A DNA stretch of 64,000 nt from Nocardiopsis sp. YSL2 (GCF_030555055.1 NZ_JAMOAO010000001.1:1178001-1242000), one strand, 5' to 3'. Counted from the stretch's first letter, positions 53,114 to 63,356 are shown. Program-made: numbers and translations. Notes: generated by a model from the letters alone, not told the origin.

Positions 53114-54715
53114 GTGCCGTCCCTGCCCGAAGACCCCACCGCTCGCGTCCTCGGCGTCCCCAGCCGCCGTTCCCTCCTGAAGGCCTCAGCCGCGGGAGCG
53201 GCCGTGACCCCGGTCCTGGCCGCCTGCGGCGGAGACGAGGAAACCGCGAGCTCCGGCGACGGTGAACCCCAGCGCGGCGGCCACCTGCGCGTCGGCGTCG
53301 CGGGCGGCGGCGCCAGCGACACCCTCGACGCGCACGAGCCCACCGACAACGTCGACATCGCGCGCAACTACGCGCTGTACGCGTCGCTGATGCGCTACAG
53401 CAACGACGGCACCCTCGAGCCGTACCTGGCCGAGTCCCTGGAGTCCAACGACGACGGCACCGAGTGGACCCTGGTCCTCAAGGAGGGGCTGACCTTCCAC
53501 GACGAGTCGCCCGTGACCGCCGACTCCGTCGTCTTCTCGCTCCGGCGCATCCTGGACCCGGACGACCCCAGGCGCGGCGCCGGCGACCTGGAGGGGGTCG
53601 ACTACGAGGCCCTGGAGGTCGTCGACGACCGCACGGTGGTCATCCACTGCACCGAGCCGATGGTCACCCTGCCCGAGGCGCTCGCCGAGTACTACAACTG
53701 CGTGGTGCCCGAGGGCTACGACCCGGACGAGCCCGTCGGCTGCGGCCCCTTCCGCCTGACCGAGTTCGAGGTCGGCCAGTACAGCCTCATGGCGCGGCAC
53801 GAGGGCTACCACGAGGAGGGCCTGCCCTACGTCGACGAGCTGGAGATCATCGACTTCCCCGAGGACGACGCCCGCGTCAACGCGCTGAGCAGCCAGAACG
53901 TCGACGTCATCAGCCAGGTGCCGCACGCCCAGGTCGCGATCATCGAGGGCGACCCGTCGCTGTCGATCATGGAGTCCGAGACCGGCATGTGGCTGCCGTT
54001 CACCATGCGCGTGGACCAGGCCCCCTTCGACGACGTGCGCGTGCGCCAGGCCTTCCGGCTCATCGTGGACCGCCAGCAGATGATCGACCAGGCGCTGTCC
54101 GGCTACGGGCAGATCGGCAACGACATGTACGCGCGGATGGACCCCTCCTACCCCGAGGACTTCGAGCAGCGCGACCAGGACCTGGACGAGGCCCGGCGGC
54201 TGCTGGACGAGGCCGGTCACGGCGACGGCCTGGAGGTCGAGCTGGTCACCGGCGACATCAGCGCCGGCGTGGTCGCCGCCGCCGAGGTCTTCAAGGAGCA
54301 GGCCGCCGCGGCCGGGGTCACCGTCATCCTGCGCCGGGTCAACCCCAGCGACTACTGGAACCCGGAGGAGGGCTTCCCCTACACCTTCGGCCAGGACTTC
54401 TGGAGCGCCCGCAACTACATCACCCAGACCGCGCAGGGCTCGGTCGTGGGCGCGCCCTACAACGAGACCATGTGGGGCGAGGACGAGGAGTGGGTCGAGC
54501 TGATCGACCAGGCCCGCAGCACCGCCGACGTGGAGGAGCGCAACGAGATCATCCGGCAGGCGCAGCGGATCGAGTACGAGGAGGGCGGCTACATCGTCTG
54601 GGGCTTCGTCAACCTGATCGACGCCCACACGACGAGGGTGCACGGGCTGGAGCCCGCGGTCTCCGGCCACCCCCTGGGTTCCTATGCCTTCCACCAGGTG
54701 TGGATGGACCAGTAG
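53114..54715 (+). CDS. Peptide/nickel-type ABC transporter substrate-binding lipoprotein
   Basis: 533 residues, SBP family 5 (DppA/OppA-like). The signal has RRSLLKASAAGAAVTPVLAACGG with lipobox Cys38 and a twin-Arg start. The binding protein follows (GGHLRVGV, EPTDNVDIARNYALYASLM, TFHDESPVTADSVVFSLRRILDP). GTG 53114 follows GAGG; a start 69 bases upstream would give an odd N-terminus. The ligand cannot be told from sequence; peptides are most likely. First gene of a four-gene operon. Confidence 0.88.
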   Translation: MPSLPEDPTARVLGVPSRRSLLKASAAGAAVTPVLAACGGDEETASSGDGEPQRGGHLRVGVAGGGASDTLDAHEPTDNVDIARNYALYASLMRYSNDGTLEPYLAESLESNDDGTEWTLVLKEGLTFHDESPVTADSVVFSLRRILDPDDPRRGAGDLEGVDYEALEVVDDRTVVIHCTEPMVTLPEALAEYYNCVVPEGYDPDEPVGCGPFRLTEFEVGQYSLMARHEGYHEEGLPYVDELEIIDFPEDDARVNALSSQNVDVISQVPHAQVAIIEGDPSLSIMESETGMWLPFTMRVDQAPFDDVRVRQAFRLIVDRQQMIDQALSGYGQIGNDMYARMDPSYPEDFEQRDQDLDEARRLLDEAGHGDGLEVELVTGDISAGVVAAAEVFKEQAAAAGVTVILRRVNPSDYWNPEEGFPYTFGQDFWSARNYITQTAQGSVVGAPYNETMWGEDEEWVELIDQARSTADVEERNEIIRQAQRIEYEEGGYIVWGFVNLIDAHTTRVHGLEPAVSGHPLGSYAFHQVWMDQ

Positions 54716-54787
54716 GGCGCGGCACCGTCCGCCAGGGCGGGTGCCCCGGGCACCCGCCCCCCGTCCGACCGCAACCGAAAGCTCACC

Positions 54788-55723
54788 ATGACTCGACTCA
54801 TCGTCGTCCGGCTCCTCTTCGGCGCCCTGACGCTCTGGGCGGTGTCCCTCGTGGTCTTCGCCGCCACCCAGGCGCTACCCGGTGACGCGGCCCAACTCAT
54901 CCTCGGGCGCGACGCGACGCCCGAGCGCCTGGCCGTGCTGCGCGAGCAGCTCAACCTGGGCGAGCCGGTGGCCGTGCAGTACCTGCACTGGCTCCAGGGC
55001 ATCGCCCAGGGCGACCTGGGCACGTCGTTCTCCAACCGGCAGCCCGTCGCGGACTACCTCGCCGCTCCCGTCCGGAGCTCGCTGACCCTGATGGGGCTGT
55101 CCGCGCTCGTGGCCACGCCCATCGCGCTGGCCGTCGGCGCGTTCAGCGCGCTGCGCAGGGACCGGGCCTTCGACCACTCCTCCTCGATGGGAACGCTGAT
55201 CGTGGCGTCCATCCCCGAGTTCGTCGTCGGCATCCTGCTGATCCTGCTGCTGGGCCCCGGCGGCCTGGACCTGTTCCCGTCGGTGTACGCCCGCGAGGGC
55301 GGGCCCGACCAGTGGATCCTTCCCGTGCTGACACTGGCGCTGGCCGTGGCCCCGCCGATCGTGCGCATGATGCGGGCGACGATGATCGAGGTCCTGGAGA
55401 GCGAGTACGTGCAGCAGGCGCGGCTCAAGGGCATGAGCGAGCGGCTCGTGCTCTGGCGCCACGCCGCGCCCAACGCCATCGGCCCGGTCGCCCAGGTGGT
55501 CGCCCTGCAACTGGCCTGGCTGGCCGGCGGCGTGGTGGCGATCGAGTACCTGTTCAACTTCCCCGGCGTCGGCAAGGTGCTCATGGACGCCATCGAGAAC
55601 CGCGACGTGCCCCTGATCCAGGCCGTCGTCCTCCTCATCGCCGGGATCTACATCCTCGTCAACCTGGTCGCCGACGTGATCGGTCTGGCGGCCAACCCGA
55701 AGGTGAGGGTCGCGAACCGATGA
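54788..55723 (+). CDS. ABC transporter permease, DppB-like
   Basis: 311 residues, six predicted membrane helices, with the N-terminal LIVVRLLFGALTLWAVSLVVF typical of DppB. The coupling (EAA) loop is QQARLKGMSERLVLWRHAAPNAIGP. It starts 72 bases after the binding-protein gene and overlaps the next permease by ATGA. Confidence 0.9.
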   Translation: MTRLIVVRLLFGALTLWAVSLVVFAATQALPGDAAQLILGRDATPERLAVLREQLNLGEPVAVQYLHWLQGIAQGDLGTSFSNRQPVADYLAAPVRSSLTLMGLSALVATPIALAVGAFSALRRDRAFDHSSSMGTLIVASIPEFVVGILLILLLGPGGLDLFPSVYAREGGPDQWILPVLTLALAVAPPIVRMMRATMIEVLESEYVQQARLKGMSERLVLWRHAAPNAIGPVAQVVALQLAWLAGGVVAIEYLFNFPGVGKVLMDAIENRDVPLIQAVVLLIAGIYILVNLVADVIGLAANPKVRVANR

Positions 55724-56610
55724 GTGCGCCTTCGACAAAGACGGCCGAGACCGTCCCCGCGCCGCCCCGGCGCCGCCCCGGCCTGTTCCGCAACGCGTGG
55801 CGGTTCGGCCGGACCAAGGTCGGCGTGGGCCTGACCGCCCTGGTCGTCCTCGTGGCCGTGGTGGGCCCCTTCGTGGCCCCGTACACGCCGACGGAGTTCG
55901 TGGCCAAGCCGTACGAGACGGGCGTGGACGGCGTGCTGTTCGGCGGCGACAACCGCGGCAGGGACGTGCTCACGCGCTTCCTGTGGGGCGGGTGGACCCT
56001 GCTGGTGCTGGCGGGCTCCGCCGCCGGCATCGGCGTGGCCGCGGGTACCGTCGTCGGCATCGTCGCCGGGTACCAGGGCGGGTGGCTGGACAACGCCCTG
56101 ATGCGCGTCAACGACGTCCTGCTGGCCTTCCCCCAGCTCATCGCCGCGCTGCTGGTGATGTCGATCATCGGCCCCAAGGTGTGGCTGATCGTGGCCGTCA
56201 TCGCGGTCTCGCACCTGCCGCGCGTGGCCCGGGTGATCCGCGAGGCGACCCGCAAGGTCATCGAGCAGGACTTCGTCAAGGCCGCCGAGGCGATCGGCCT
56301 GCCGCGCTGGCGGATCATGGCCGTGGAGATCCTGCCGAACGTGACCAGCCCGCTGCTGGTGGAGCTGGGTCTGCGCCTGACCTACTCGATCGGCGTGGTC
56401 GCGGTCCTGGGCTTCCTCGGCATGGGCCTGCAGCCGCCGACGGCCGACTGGGGCCTGATGATCAACGAGAACCGCCAGGGCATGGCCGTGCAGCCGTGGG
56501 CGGTGGCGTTGCCCGTGACCGCGATCGCGGTCCTGACGATCGGCGCCAACCTCATCACGGACGGGCTCTCGCGGGCCGCGATCGGCATCGACCGGGGGGT
56601 CGAGAAGTGA
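55720..56610 (+). CDS. ABC transporter permease, DppC-like
   Basis: 296 residues, with a cytoplasmic N-terminus rich in Pro, then six helices. The DppC hallmarks LFGGDNRGRDVLTRFLWG and FVKAAEAIGLPRWRIMAVEILPN (EAA loop) are present. ATG 55720 overlaps the dppB-like stop, and its own stop overlaps the ATPase gene start. Confidence 0.9.
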   Translation: MSAPSTKTAETVPAPPRRRPGLFRNAWRFGRTKVGVGLTALVVLVAVVGPFVAPYTPTEFVAKPYETGVDGVLFGGDNRGRDVLTRFLWGGWTLLVLAGSAAGIGVAAGTVVGIVAGYQGGWLDNALMRVNDVLLAFPQLIAALLVMSIIGPKVWLIVAVIAVSHLPRVARVIREATRKVIEQDFVKAAEAIGLPRWRIMAVEILPNVTSPLLVELGLRLTYSIGVVAVLGFLGMGLQPPTADWGLMINENRQGMAVQPWAVALPVTAIAVLTIGANLITDGLSRAAIGIDRGVEK

Positions 56611-58214
56611 CTCAGGAGAAGACGCCGAACGAGACCACCGCACTGGTGGTCGACGGCCTCAGCGTGATCGGGCGTCCCTCGGACGTCGAGATCATCAGCG
56701 GCGTGTCCATCACCGTGCGGCGCGGCGAGATCCTCGGTCTGGTGGGCGAGTCCGGGTCGGGCAAGACCACGCTGGGCCTGTCGCTGCTGGCGCACTGCAA
56801 GCGGGCCACGGAAATCTCCGGCGGCCGCGTGGAGGTGGCCGGGTCCGACCTGGCGACGCTGTCCGAACAGGGCGTGCGCGCGCTGCGGGGACGTGCGGTG
56901 GCCTACATCCCGCAGTCGCCCGCCTCCGCGCTCAACCCCGCGCTCAGACTGCGCACGCAGCTGCGTGAGGCCCTGCACGACACCTCCCTGTCCGCGGACG
57001 AGGTGGCCGACCGGGTGAGAGAGGTGCTGCGCGAGGTCGCCCTGCCCGACGACGACGCCTTCCTGGCGCGCTACCCCCACCAGCTGTCGGGGGGCCAGCA
57101 GCAGCGCGTGGCGATCGCCATGGCCTTCATCGGGCGGCCGGACGTGATCGTGCTCGACGAGCCGACCACGGGCCTGGACGTGACCACGCAGTCGCACGTG
57201 CTGGACACCATCCGCCGGATGACGCGCGACTACGGGACGGCGGGCGTCTACATCAGCCACGACATGGCCGTGGTCGCCGGCCTGGCCGACGAGATCGCGG
57301 TGATGTACCGGGGCGAACTGGTCGAGCGCGGTCGCACCGGCGAGGTCATGGCGGCGCCCCGGCACGAGTACACGCGCCGGCTGCTGCGGGCCGTCCCCCT
57401 GCTGCGGACCGACCACCGGGAGGAGGAGGCCGCGCCGGAGGAGGAGCCGCTGCTGCGCGTGCACGGCCTGTCGGCCGGATACGGGCGCACCACGGTGCTG
57501 GAGGACATCGACGTGTCGGTGTCGCGCGGGGAGTGCGTGGCGCTGCTCGGCGAGTCGGGGTCGGGCAAGACGACCCTGTCCCGGGCGGTCGTGGGCCTGC
57601 ACCGCCAGTTCTCCGGGGACATGGTCTTCGACGGCGCGCAGCTGGCGACCGGCAGCTACCGGCGCACGGCCGAGCAGCGGCGGCGCGTGCAGTACGTGTT
57701 CCAGAACCCGTACGAGGCGCTGAACCCGCGCAAGCGCGTGCGCGACCAGATCCTGGGCCCCTACCGGCACCTGGTGGGTCGGCCGGAGGACCCGGACGCC
57801 GTGGTGGCCGAGGCACTGGAGCGCGCCGCGCTGTCGGCCTCCTACGCCGACCGCTTCCCGGAGCAGCTCAGCGGCGGTGAGCGCCAGCGGGTGTGCATCG
57901 CCCGCGCGGTGGCCACCAAGCCCGACCTGCTGGTGTGCGACGAGATCACCTCGGCGTTGGACGTGTCGGTGCAGGCGGAGATCGTCGCGCTGCTGCGCAA
58001 CCTGCAGGACGGGGGGATGGCTCTGCTGTTCGTCACCCACAACATCGCGCTGGTGTCCAACATCGCCGATCGCGTCGCCGTGCTCAACAAGGGCCGGATC
58101 GTGGAGTACGGGCCGGTTGGCGAGGTCATGTCGGCGCCCGAGCACGAGTACACGCGTGCGCTGATCGCCGACACCCCGGACTTCGCGCCGGGCTTCGCCC
58201 AGACCGCGGAGTAG
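56607..58214 (+). CDS. Fused ABC transporter ATPase (DppD-DppF-like)
   Basis: 535 residues with two complete ATPase domains that are separate genes in most Dpp systems. Walker A is GESGSGKT at 47-54 and again near 313. Signatures are LSGGQQQR near 160 and LSGGERQR near 422. Walker B is [12 protein letters not shown] and [12 protein letters not shown], the second with Ile in place of Pro. Both domains keep the switch His. GTG 56607 overlaps the permease stop (GTGA). It powers import through the two permeases. Confidence 0.93.
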   Translation: MTQEKTPNETTALVVDGLSVIGRPSDVEIISGVSITVRRGEILGLVGESGSGKTTLGLSLLAHCKRATEISGGRVEVAGSDLATLSEQGVRALRGRAVAYIPQSPASALNPALRLRTQLREALHDTSLSADEVADRVREVLREVALPDDDAFLARYPHQLSGGQQQRVAIAMAFIGRPDVIVLDEPTTGLDVTTQSHVLDTIRRMTRDYGTAGVYISHDMAVVAGLADEIAVMYRGELVERGRTGEVMAAPRHEYTRRLLRAVPLLRTDHREEEAAPEEEPLLRVHGLSAGYGRTTVLEDIDVSVSRGECVALLGESGSGKTTLSRAVVGLHRQFSGDMVFDGAQLATGSYRRTAEQRRRVQYVFQNPYEALNPRKRVRDQILGPYRHLVGRPEDPDAVVAEALERAALSASYADRFPEQLSGGERQRVCIARAVATKPDLLVCDEITSALDVSVQAEIVALLRNLQDGGMALLFVTHNIALVSNIADRVAVLNKGRIVEYGPVGEVMSAPEHEYTRALIADTPDFAPGFAQTAE

Positions 58215-58219
58215 CGTCG

Positions 58220-58260
58220 CGACGCAGCCCCGGCCGGGTGACCCGGCCGGGGCTGCGTCG
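58220..58260 (+). terminator. Hairpin terminator of the ABC operon
   Basis: CGACGCAGCCCCGGCCGGG, loop TGA, CCCGGCCGGGGCTGCGTCG is a perfect 19-bp stem beginning 5 bases after the stop. There is no T tract. Confidence 0.7.
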
Positions 58261-58399
58261 TGCTCGACGCGCCGACCCGCCGACCCGCCGAGAGCCGACC
58301 TCACCCGGTGAGGAGGTCCCCATCGTGCCCTGGCGACCGTGCCGGGCCGCGGGGATACTGGTCGCAAGGACGACGGCCGCCCGGTGGGAGGAGTCGGCC

Positions 58400-59209
58400 A
58401 TGGGTGCTGGAAGCGGCTGGCAGCGGGCGCACGTGCCCGCCGGGAACTACGCGCGCGACCTCGTCCCCGCCCTGTTCGCGCCCTGGGCGCGGCACCTGGT
58501 GGCGCAGGTGCGGCCGCGCACCGGGGAGTCCGTGCTCGACCTCGCCTGCGGGACCGGTGTGGTGGCACGGACCGCCGCGGCGCAGGTGGGGCCGACGGGA
58601 TCGGTCACCGGTGTCGACGTCAGCGCCGACATGCTGGACGTCGCCCGCGCCGGGGAGGAGCCCATCGCGTGGGTGTGCGCGCCGGCCGAGCGTACGGGAC
58701 TGCCGGACCGCTCCTTCGACGTGGCCCTGTGCCAGCAGGGACTGCAGTTCTTCCCCGACCGGCCGGCCGCGCTGGCCGAACTGCACCGCGTGGTGGCGGC
58801 GGGGGGACGGGTGGCGCTGAGCGTGTGGTGCGATCCCGGTACCCCGGGCTACACGGCCGTGCGGGAGGCGCTCGCGCTGCACCTGGCCGAGAGCACCGGC
58901 CCGGTGGCGTTCATCGACGCGATCTTCGGGCTGGCCGACGCCGGCGAACTCCGCGCGCTGCTGGAGCACGCCGGGTTCACCGGTGTGCGGATCGGCCGGC
59001 GCACCGACGCCGTGCGCTTCCCCTCGCCGGAGGCATGGGTCCGGGCCTTCCTGGGCGCCGCCCCCGTGCCCGGCATCGGCGGCCCCGCGGCGCCGGAGCT
59101 CGATCCGGTGGTGGCGGAGGCGGCGGCGCGCCTGCGCCACCTGACGGACCGCGGCACGGGGCTGGCCTTCCCGCTGAGCGCGCACACGGCGGTGGCCACC
59201 CGCCCGTAG
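58400..59209 (+). CDS. SAM-dependent class I methyltransferase
   Basis: 269 residues. Motif I VLDLACGTGVVA (45-56), VTGVDVSADMLDVAR, and the post-motif RSFDVALCQQGLQFFPDR place it among UbiE/Methyltransf_11 enzymes. ATG 58400 follows GGGAGGAG. It follows the ABC terminator and has its own promoter. Acceptor unknown. Confidence 0.87.
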   Translation: MGAGSGWQRAHVPAGNYARDLVPALFAPWARHLVAQVRPRTGESVLDLACGTGVVARTAAAQVGPTGSVTGVDVSADMLDVARAGEEPIAWVCAPAERTGLPDRSFDVALCQQGLQFFPDRPAALAELHRVVAAGGRVALSVWCDPGTPGYTAVREALALHLAESTGPVAFIDAIFGLADAGELRALLEHAGFTGVRIGRRTDAVRFPSPEAWVRAFLGAAPVPGIGGPAAPELDPVVAEAAARLRHLTDRGTGLAFPLSAHTAVATRP

Positions 59210-59249
59210 GCGCGCCGACCCGCGGCGAGGCCGGGGTCGGGGCCGGCGG

Positions 59250-60092
59250 TCAGAACAGGACCGACATGACCTCGCCGACCTGGCGGAAGCCCACTCTCTG
59301 GTACGCGGCGCGCGCGGGGGTGTTGAAGTCGTTGACGTAGAGCGTCACGCGGGGGGCGATCTCGGCGAGCGCGTACTCGACCACCGCCGCCATCCCCGCG
59401 GTGGAGTGGCCGCGGCCGCGCAGGTCGGGGTGGACCCACACGCCCTGGACCTGGCAGGCGTGCGGCGTGACGGCGCCGATCTCGGCCTTGAACACGACGC
59501 GCCCGCCCTCGATGCGCGCGAAGGCGCGGCCGGTGCGCACCAACTCCTCCACCCGCGCGCGGTAGAGCGCGCCGCCGTCGCCGGAGTCCGGCGGCACGCC
59601 GACCTCCTCGGTGAACATCGCGACGCAGGCCGGGACCAGGACGTTGAGCTCCGAGGGCCGTACGCGCCGCACCAGCGGGTCCGCGGTGACCTGGGGCGGA
59701 CCGTCGATCTCCAGGACGGGCTGGCTGGCGCGGATCACCCGGGCCGGCCCCCACGCCGGGGTGACCTGCCGCCAGAACTCGGCGACGGCCTCGACGGGGC
59801 CGACGATCGAGGAGCAGCGGCGGCCGCGCCAGCGGGCGTGGTCGGCGAACCCGCGGATCGCGGCCGGGCCGGCGTTGACCGGGACCAGGTTGGCCCCGGA
59901 GTAGCACAGGGCCGTCAGGCGCCCCCGGTCGAGGTGGCCCCACACCTCGGTGCCGGTCGGACCGGCCGAGATACCGGTCGCCATCAGCCGTGACGTGACG
60001 AAGACGTTTCCCACGGGATCGGTGTCCAAGAGCGCGTGGACGGCCTCGCGGTCTCGCTCTCCCAGGACCCGTACCGGCGAGGTCCGCAGCAT
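59250..60092 (-). CDS. GNAT family N-acetyltransferase with DUF4081 domain
   Basis: 280 residues. The N-terminal half matches DUF4081 (VFVTSRLMATGIS, GANLVPVNAGPAAIRGFADHARWRGRRCSSIVGP). The C-terminal GNAT part has the acetyl-CoA loop VWVHPDLRGRGHSTAGMAAVVE and the FNTPARAAYQRVGFRQVGE end. This two-domain form occurs beside ispG (gcpE) in other actinobacteria; it does not here. Substrate unknown. Confidence 0.85.
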   Translation of the reverse strand: MLRTSPVRVLGERDREAVHALLDTDPVGNVFVTSRLMATGISAGPTGTEVWGHLDRGRLTALCYSGANLVPVNAGPAAIRGFADHARWRGRRCSSIVGPVEAVAEFWRQVTPAWGPARVIRASQPVLEIDGPPQVTADPLVRRVRPSELNVLVPACVAMFTEEVGVPPDSGDGGALYRARVEELVRTGRAFARIEGGRVVFKAEIGAVTPHACQVQGVWVHPDLRGRGHSTAGMAAVVEYALAEIAPRVTLYVNDFNTPARAAYQRVGFRQVGEVMSVLF

Positions 60093-60171
60093 CGCATCTC
60101 CCCCATCGTTCCGCCGACGTCGCGGCGGCCGCCGGCGGCGACCGCACGCGCCTGTTCGCGCCGGTTCCAGA

Positions 60172-61809
60172 CTATTCGACCATGTCGGCGGAGTCCGGGG
60201 CGCGGTCGAGTCCGAAGGGACCGAACCGCTGCAGGTCGGGTGCGGGAGCGCTCTGCGCCTCGCGCGGCTGTGGCTCCGGTCCGGCCTGGCAGGTGAGGTC
60301 GGCGCCCGGCCCCGGGTCGGGCAGCTCGCCCTTGAGCAGGTACGCGGAGACCGCGTCGTCCACGCAGGTGTTGCCGGTCAGCGCGACGCCGTGCGTGAGG
60401 CCGCCGTCCTCGATGACCAGAGCGGATCCGGGCAGGCGCCGGTGCAGGGCGTGGGCTCCCTCGACCGGGGTCGCCCCGTCGCCGGTGGCGTGGACCACGA
60501 GCGCGTCGCCGGTGTAGGCGGGGTGCGCGCGGGGGCCGTCGCCGACCCCGAACCAGTCGCCGGAGGGCGCCGACCACGTCGCGCAGGGCGCGTTGTACCA
60601 GGTGTTGTGCCATGCCATGAAGGGTGCGTCCTCGTGGACGTCCTCGGTGTCCGAGCGCCAGGTGTCCCAGTCCTTCGGCCAGTGGGAGTCGGTGCACTGG
60701 ACGGCGAGGTATCCGGCGTAGCCGTTGTCGCTGCCGGCGTCGTCGCCATAGGTCTCGTGCAGGTCGATCAGCGGGCCGGAGTCGTCGTCGTTGACCTGGG
60801 ACGACAGGGCCGAGGCGACGGTCGGCCAGGTGCGTCCGCTGTAGGCGACGACGATCACCACTCCCTCCAGCTCGGTGGGTCCCACGGTCCCGGAGGCGGG
60901 TTCTGCGCCCAGGCGCTGCCGCAGGGCGTAGTAGGCGTCGGCGACCTCCTCGCGCGTGCCGCCGAGGCCGTAGGCGTCCTCGTGGCGGGCGACCCAGTCG
61001 AAGAAGGTGCCGGTGGCCCGGTCCAGGGCACGGCTCTGTACGTGGTTGCTCTCGTACCACGGGTTGTCGGGGTCGACCACGCTGTCGAGGACCAGGGCGC
61101 GCACGCGTTCGGGGTAGAGCGCGGAGTACACCGTGCCCAGGTAGGTGCCGTAGGAGTAGCCGAGGTAGTCGATGCGCTCCTCGCCCAGGGCGGCGCGGAT
61201 GGCGTCCATGTCGTGGGCGGTGTCCTCGGTGCGCATGTGCTCCAGGAGGGGGCCGCTGTTGTCGGCGCAGGCCCGGGCGTGCGCCTCGGCCCGGTCCAGC
61301 AGTGCGCTCTCCTCGTCCGGACCGGCGGGGACGGTGTCGGGGCGCACGGGTGTGAAGTGGTCGGGGTCGCAGGCGACCGCCGGGGTGGAGGCGCCGACGC
61401 CGCGGGGGTCGAAGGAGACGACGTCGTAGACCTCGCGCAGTTCCCCGGACATGCGCCGGTGGGTGTGGGCGGCCCACATGCGCCCGGCGCTGCCGGGGCC
61501 GCCGGGGTTGACCAGCAGCGTGTGCTCGGCGGTCCCGGTGGCGGGGACCCGGGACAGGGCGAGGTCGACGGTCGCGTCGTGCCCCGCGGTGCTCCCGGTG
61601 TGGTCCCCGCGGGCCATCGGGACGGTCAGGGTCGCGCACTCCAGCGTCTCGTCGGCCACGGGTTCGAGGTCCGCGCACGGGCCCCAGTCCAGGACCCTGA
61701 GGTCGACCCGCGTCGCCGGTGCCGCCTCCCCTGCCTGGACGGGAAGCGCCGCCACGAGGGAGGCCAGGATCGCTCCGGTGGAAGCGGTGGCCCAGATTCG
61801 TGCTCGCAC
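60172..61809 (-). CDS. Secreted TAP-type alpha/beta hydrolase (tripeptidyl aminopeptidase family)
   Basis: 545 residues. A signal peptide (WATASTGAILASLVAALPVQAGEA) is followed by the peptidase S33/TAP fold: NPGGPGSAG oxyanion region, nucleophile Ser near 218 in GYSYGT, and the TAP-like C-terminus with DALVVHATGDGATPVEGAHAL and His in GLTHGVAL. The GTG at 61809 gives the signal peptide. It probably releases short peptides or hydrolyses esters outside the cell. Confidence 0.87.
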   Translation of the reverse strand: MRARIWATASTGAILASLVAALPVQAGEAAPATRVDLRVLDWGPCADLEPVADETLECATLTVPMARGDHTGSTAGHDATVDLALSRVPATGTAEHTLLVNPGGPGSAGRMWAAHTHRRMSGELREVYDVVSFDPRGVGASTPAVACDPDHFTPVRPDTVPAGPDEESALLDRAEAHARACADNSGPLLEHMRTEDTAHDMDAIRAALGEERIDYLGYSYGTYLGTVYSALYPERVRALVLDSVVDPDNPWYESNHVQSRALDRATGTFFDWVARHEDAYGLGGTREEVADAYYALRQRLGAEPASGTVGPTELEGVVIVVAYSGRTWPTVASALSSQVNDDDSGPLIDLHETYGDDAGSDNGYAGYLAVQCTDSHWPKDWDTWRSDTEDVHEDAPFMAWHNTWYNAPCATWSAPSGDWFGVGDGPRAHPAYTGDALVVHATGDGATPVEGAHALHRRLPGSALVIEDGGLTHGVALTGNTCVDDAVSAYLLKGELPDPGPGADLTCQAGPEPQPREAQSAPAPDLQRFGPFGLDRAPDSADMVE

Positions 61810-61850
61810 TCGTCGACTCCCTCATACCCGACTGGTCTCCCTATGAATAG

Positions 61851-61872
61851 TTATCACTACTAAGAGTGACAA
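61851..61872. promoter_or_regulatory. Palindromic operator-like site
   Basis: TTATCACT, six bases, AGTGACAA: arms match except one pair (A/C where T is expected). It lies between the divergent secreted peptidase gene and the Lrp/AsnC gene, in an AT-rich patch where both promoters are expected. Probably the target of the adjacent regulator. Confidence 0.45.
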
Positions 61873-61952
61873 TCAGTGGCGACACGAGGGCCGTCCTCTC
61901 ACCGCCCGGTAGCATGTGCCCTGGTCAGGTCGGAACTGGACGGAAGGTCGGT

Positions 61953-62417
61953 ATGCGTCTGGATCGCGTCGATGAGCGGATCATCGCGATACTCGGCGCC
62001 GACGCGCGCATGAGCTTCGCCGAGATCGGCGGCTCGGTCGGCCTGAGCCCCTCGGCGGTCAAGCGGCGTGTGGACCGGCTGGTGGAGTCCGGCGCGGTGC
62101 GCGGGTTCACCGTGGTGGTCGAGCCGCAGGCCATCGGGTGGACCACGGAGGCGTTCATCGAGCTGTACTGCCGGGCGCGCACCTCACCGGGGGAGATCCG
62201 CACCGGGCTGGCCGCCTACGCGGAGATCACCTCGGCGTGCACGGTCACCGGCGAGGCCGACGCCGTCGTCCAGGTGCGGGCCCGCGACACGCACCACCTG
62301 GAGGAGGTCATCGAGCGCATCGGCGCCGAGCCCTTCGTGGTGCGCACCAAGAGCACGCTGGTCCTGTCCCGCCTGGTCGACCAGCCCATCCTCGCCGGAA
62401 CCGCCGACCTGCCCTGA
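61953..62417 (+). CDS. Lrp/AsnC family transcriptional regulator
   Basis: 154 residues. The helix-turn-helix (LDRVDERIIAILGADARMSFAEIGGSVGLSPSAVKRRVDRL, in two parts) precedes a RAM ligand domain (about 65-140, ITSACTVTGEADAVVQVRA). ATG 61953 follows GGAAGGTC; the longer frame contains the palindrome. Members sense amino acids. Divergence from the secreted peptidase gene suggests that it controls it. Confidence 0.85.
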   Translation: MRLDRVDERIIAILGADARMSFAEIGGSVGLSPSAVKRRVDRLVESGAVRGFTVVVEPQAIGWTTEAFIELYCRARTSPGEIRTGLAAYAEITSACTVTGEADAVVQVRARDTHHLEEVIERIGAEPFVVRTKSTLVLSRLVDQPILAGTADLP

Positions 62418-62526
62418 CCGGGCACCACCGGGGGTTCGCGTCGTCGCCGCCGTCACGCCGGCGTCGTGCGAGCGATGGCGACCGCCCGTTCGCTGACGAG
62501 GACGCCCCGGCGACCTGATCGCGGGG

Positions 62527-63306
62527 TCAGCGGCGGCCCGGTGGGCAGCTGAGGGCGCGCGAGATCCCCCTCGCTGCGGCTTGGACGACCGGGGCCAGAG
62601 CGGCGGGTCGGGCCTCGTCCAGCCGCACCACCAGCGACACGGCCGCCACGACGTCGCCGCCCGCGTCACGGACCGGCGCGGCCACCGACAGCGCGTCGGT
62701 GGTCACCTGGCCCTCGCTCACGGCGTACCCGGAGCGGCGGATCTCGGCCAGGCGGGCCCGGAGCCGCACCGGATCGGTCACGGTCAGCGGCGTGTGGGCG
62801 CGCAGCGGGCCGCCCAGTACCGCGTCCTGGACGCCGACGGGTGCGTGGGCGAGCAGGACCAGTCCGACCCCGGTCGAGTGCAGGTCGAAGCGCCCGCCGA
62901 CCCGGGTGAGGACGGGGATGGCGTGCCGCCCGGCGATGCGCTCCACGAACACCAGCTCCCGGCCCTCCCGGACCGCGAGCTGCACGTTCTCCCGCGTGAC
63001 CTCGTACAGGTCCTCCAGGAAGGGCATGGCGGCCTCGCGCAGTCCCAGGCCGCGCGGAGCCAGCGACGCCACCTCCCACAAGCGCAGCCCGACCCGGTAG
63101 CGGCCGTCGGCGTCGCGTTCCAGAGCGCCCCACTCCACCAGCTCGGCGGCCCGCCGGTGGGCCGTGGGCAGGGACAGCCCGGACCGGCGGGCCAGCTCGG
63201 TGAGGGTCAGCTCCGGGGTGCCGGGGGTGAAGGCGCCCAGCAGCGCGAGCACCTTGGCGGTGACCGTGCGGTGGTCGGGGCGCGCCCCGTCCGCGCTGTC
63301 CGCCAC
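62527..63306 (-). CDS. IclR family transcriptional regulator
   Basis: 259 residues. Winged helix about 20-75 (LTLTELARRSGLSLPTAHRRAAELVEWG), then the IclR ligand domain with FVERIAGRHAIPVLTRVGGRFDLHSTGVGLVLLA. GTG 63306 follows GGGGGAGG. It is read just after the oxidoreductase gene, gap 50 bases, and may control the catabolic genes that lie right of the window, usually for aromatic compounds. Confidence 0.9.
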   Translation of the reverse strand: MADSADGARPDHRTVTAKVLALLGAFTPGTPELTLTELARRSGLSLPTAHRRAAELVEWGALERDADGRYRVGLRLWEVASLAPRGLGLREAAMPFLEDLYEVTRENVQLAVREGRELVFVERIAGRHAIPVLTRVGGRFDLHSTGVGLVLLAHAPVGVQDAVLGGPLRAHTPLTVTDPVRLRARLAEIRRSGYAVSEGQVTTDALSVAAPVRDAGGDVVAAVSLVVRLDEARPAALAPVVQAAARGISRALSCPPGRR

Positions 63307-63356
63307 GTGCACCTCCCCCGTCCGCCTCACACCGCCCGTGCGCCCCACCCGTCCCC

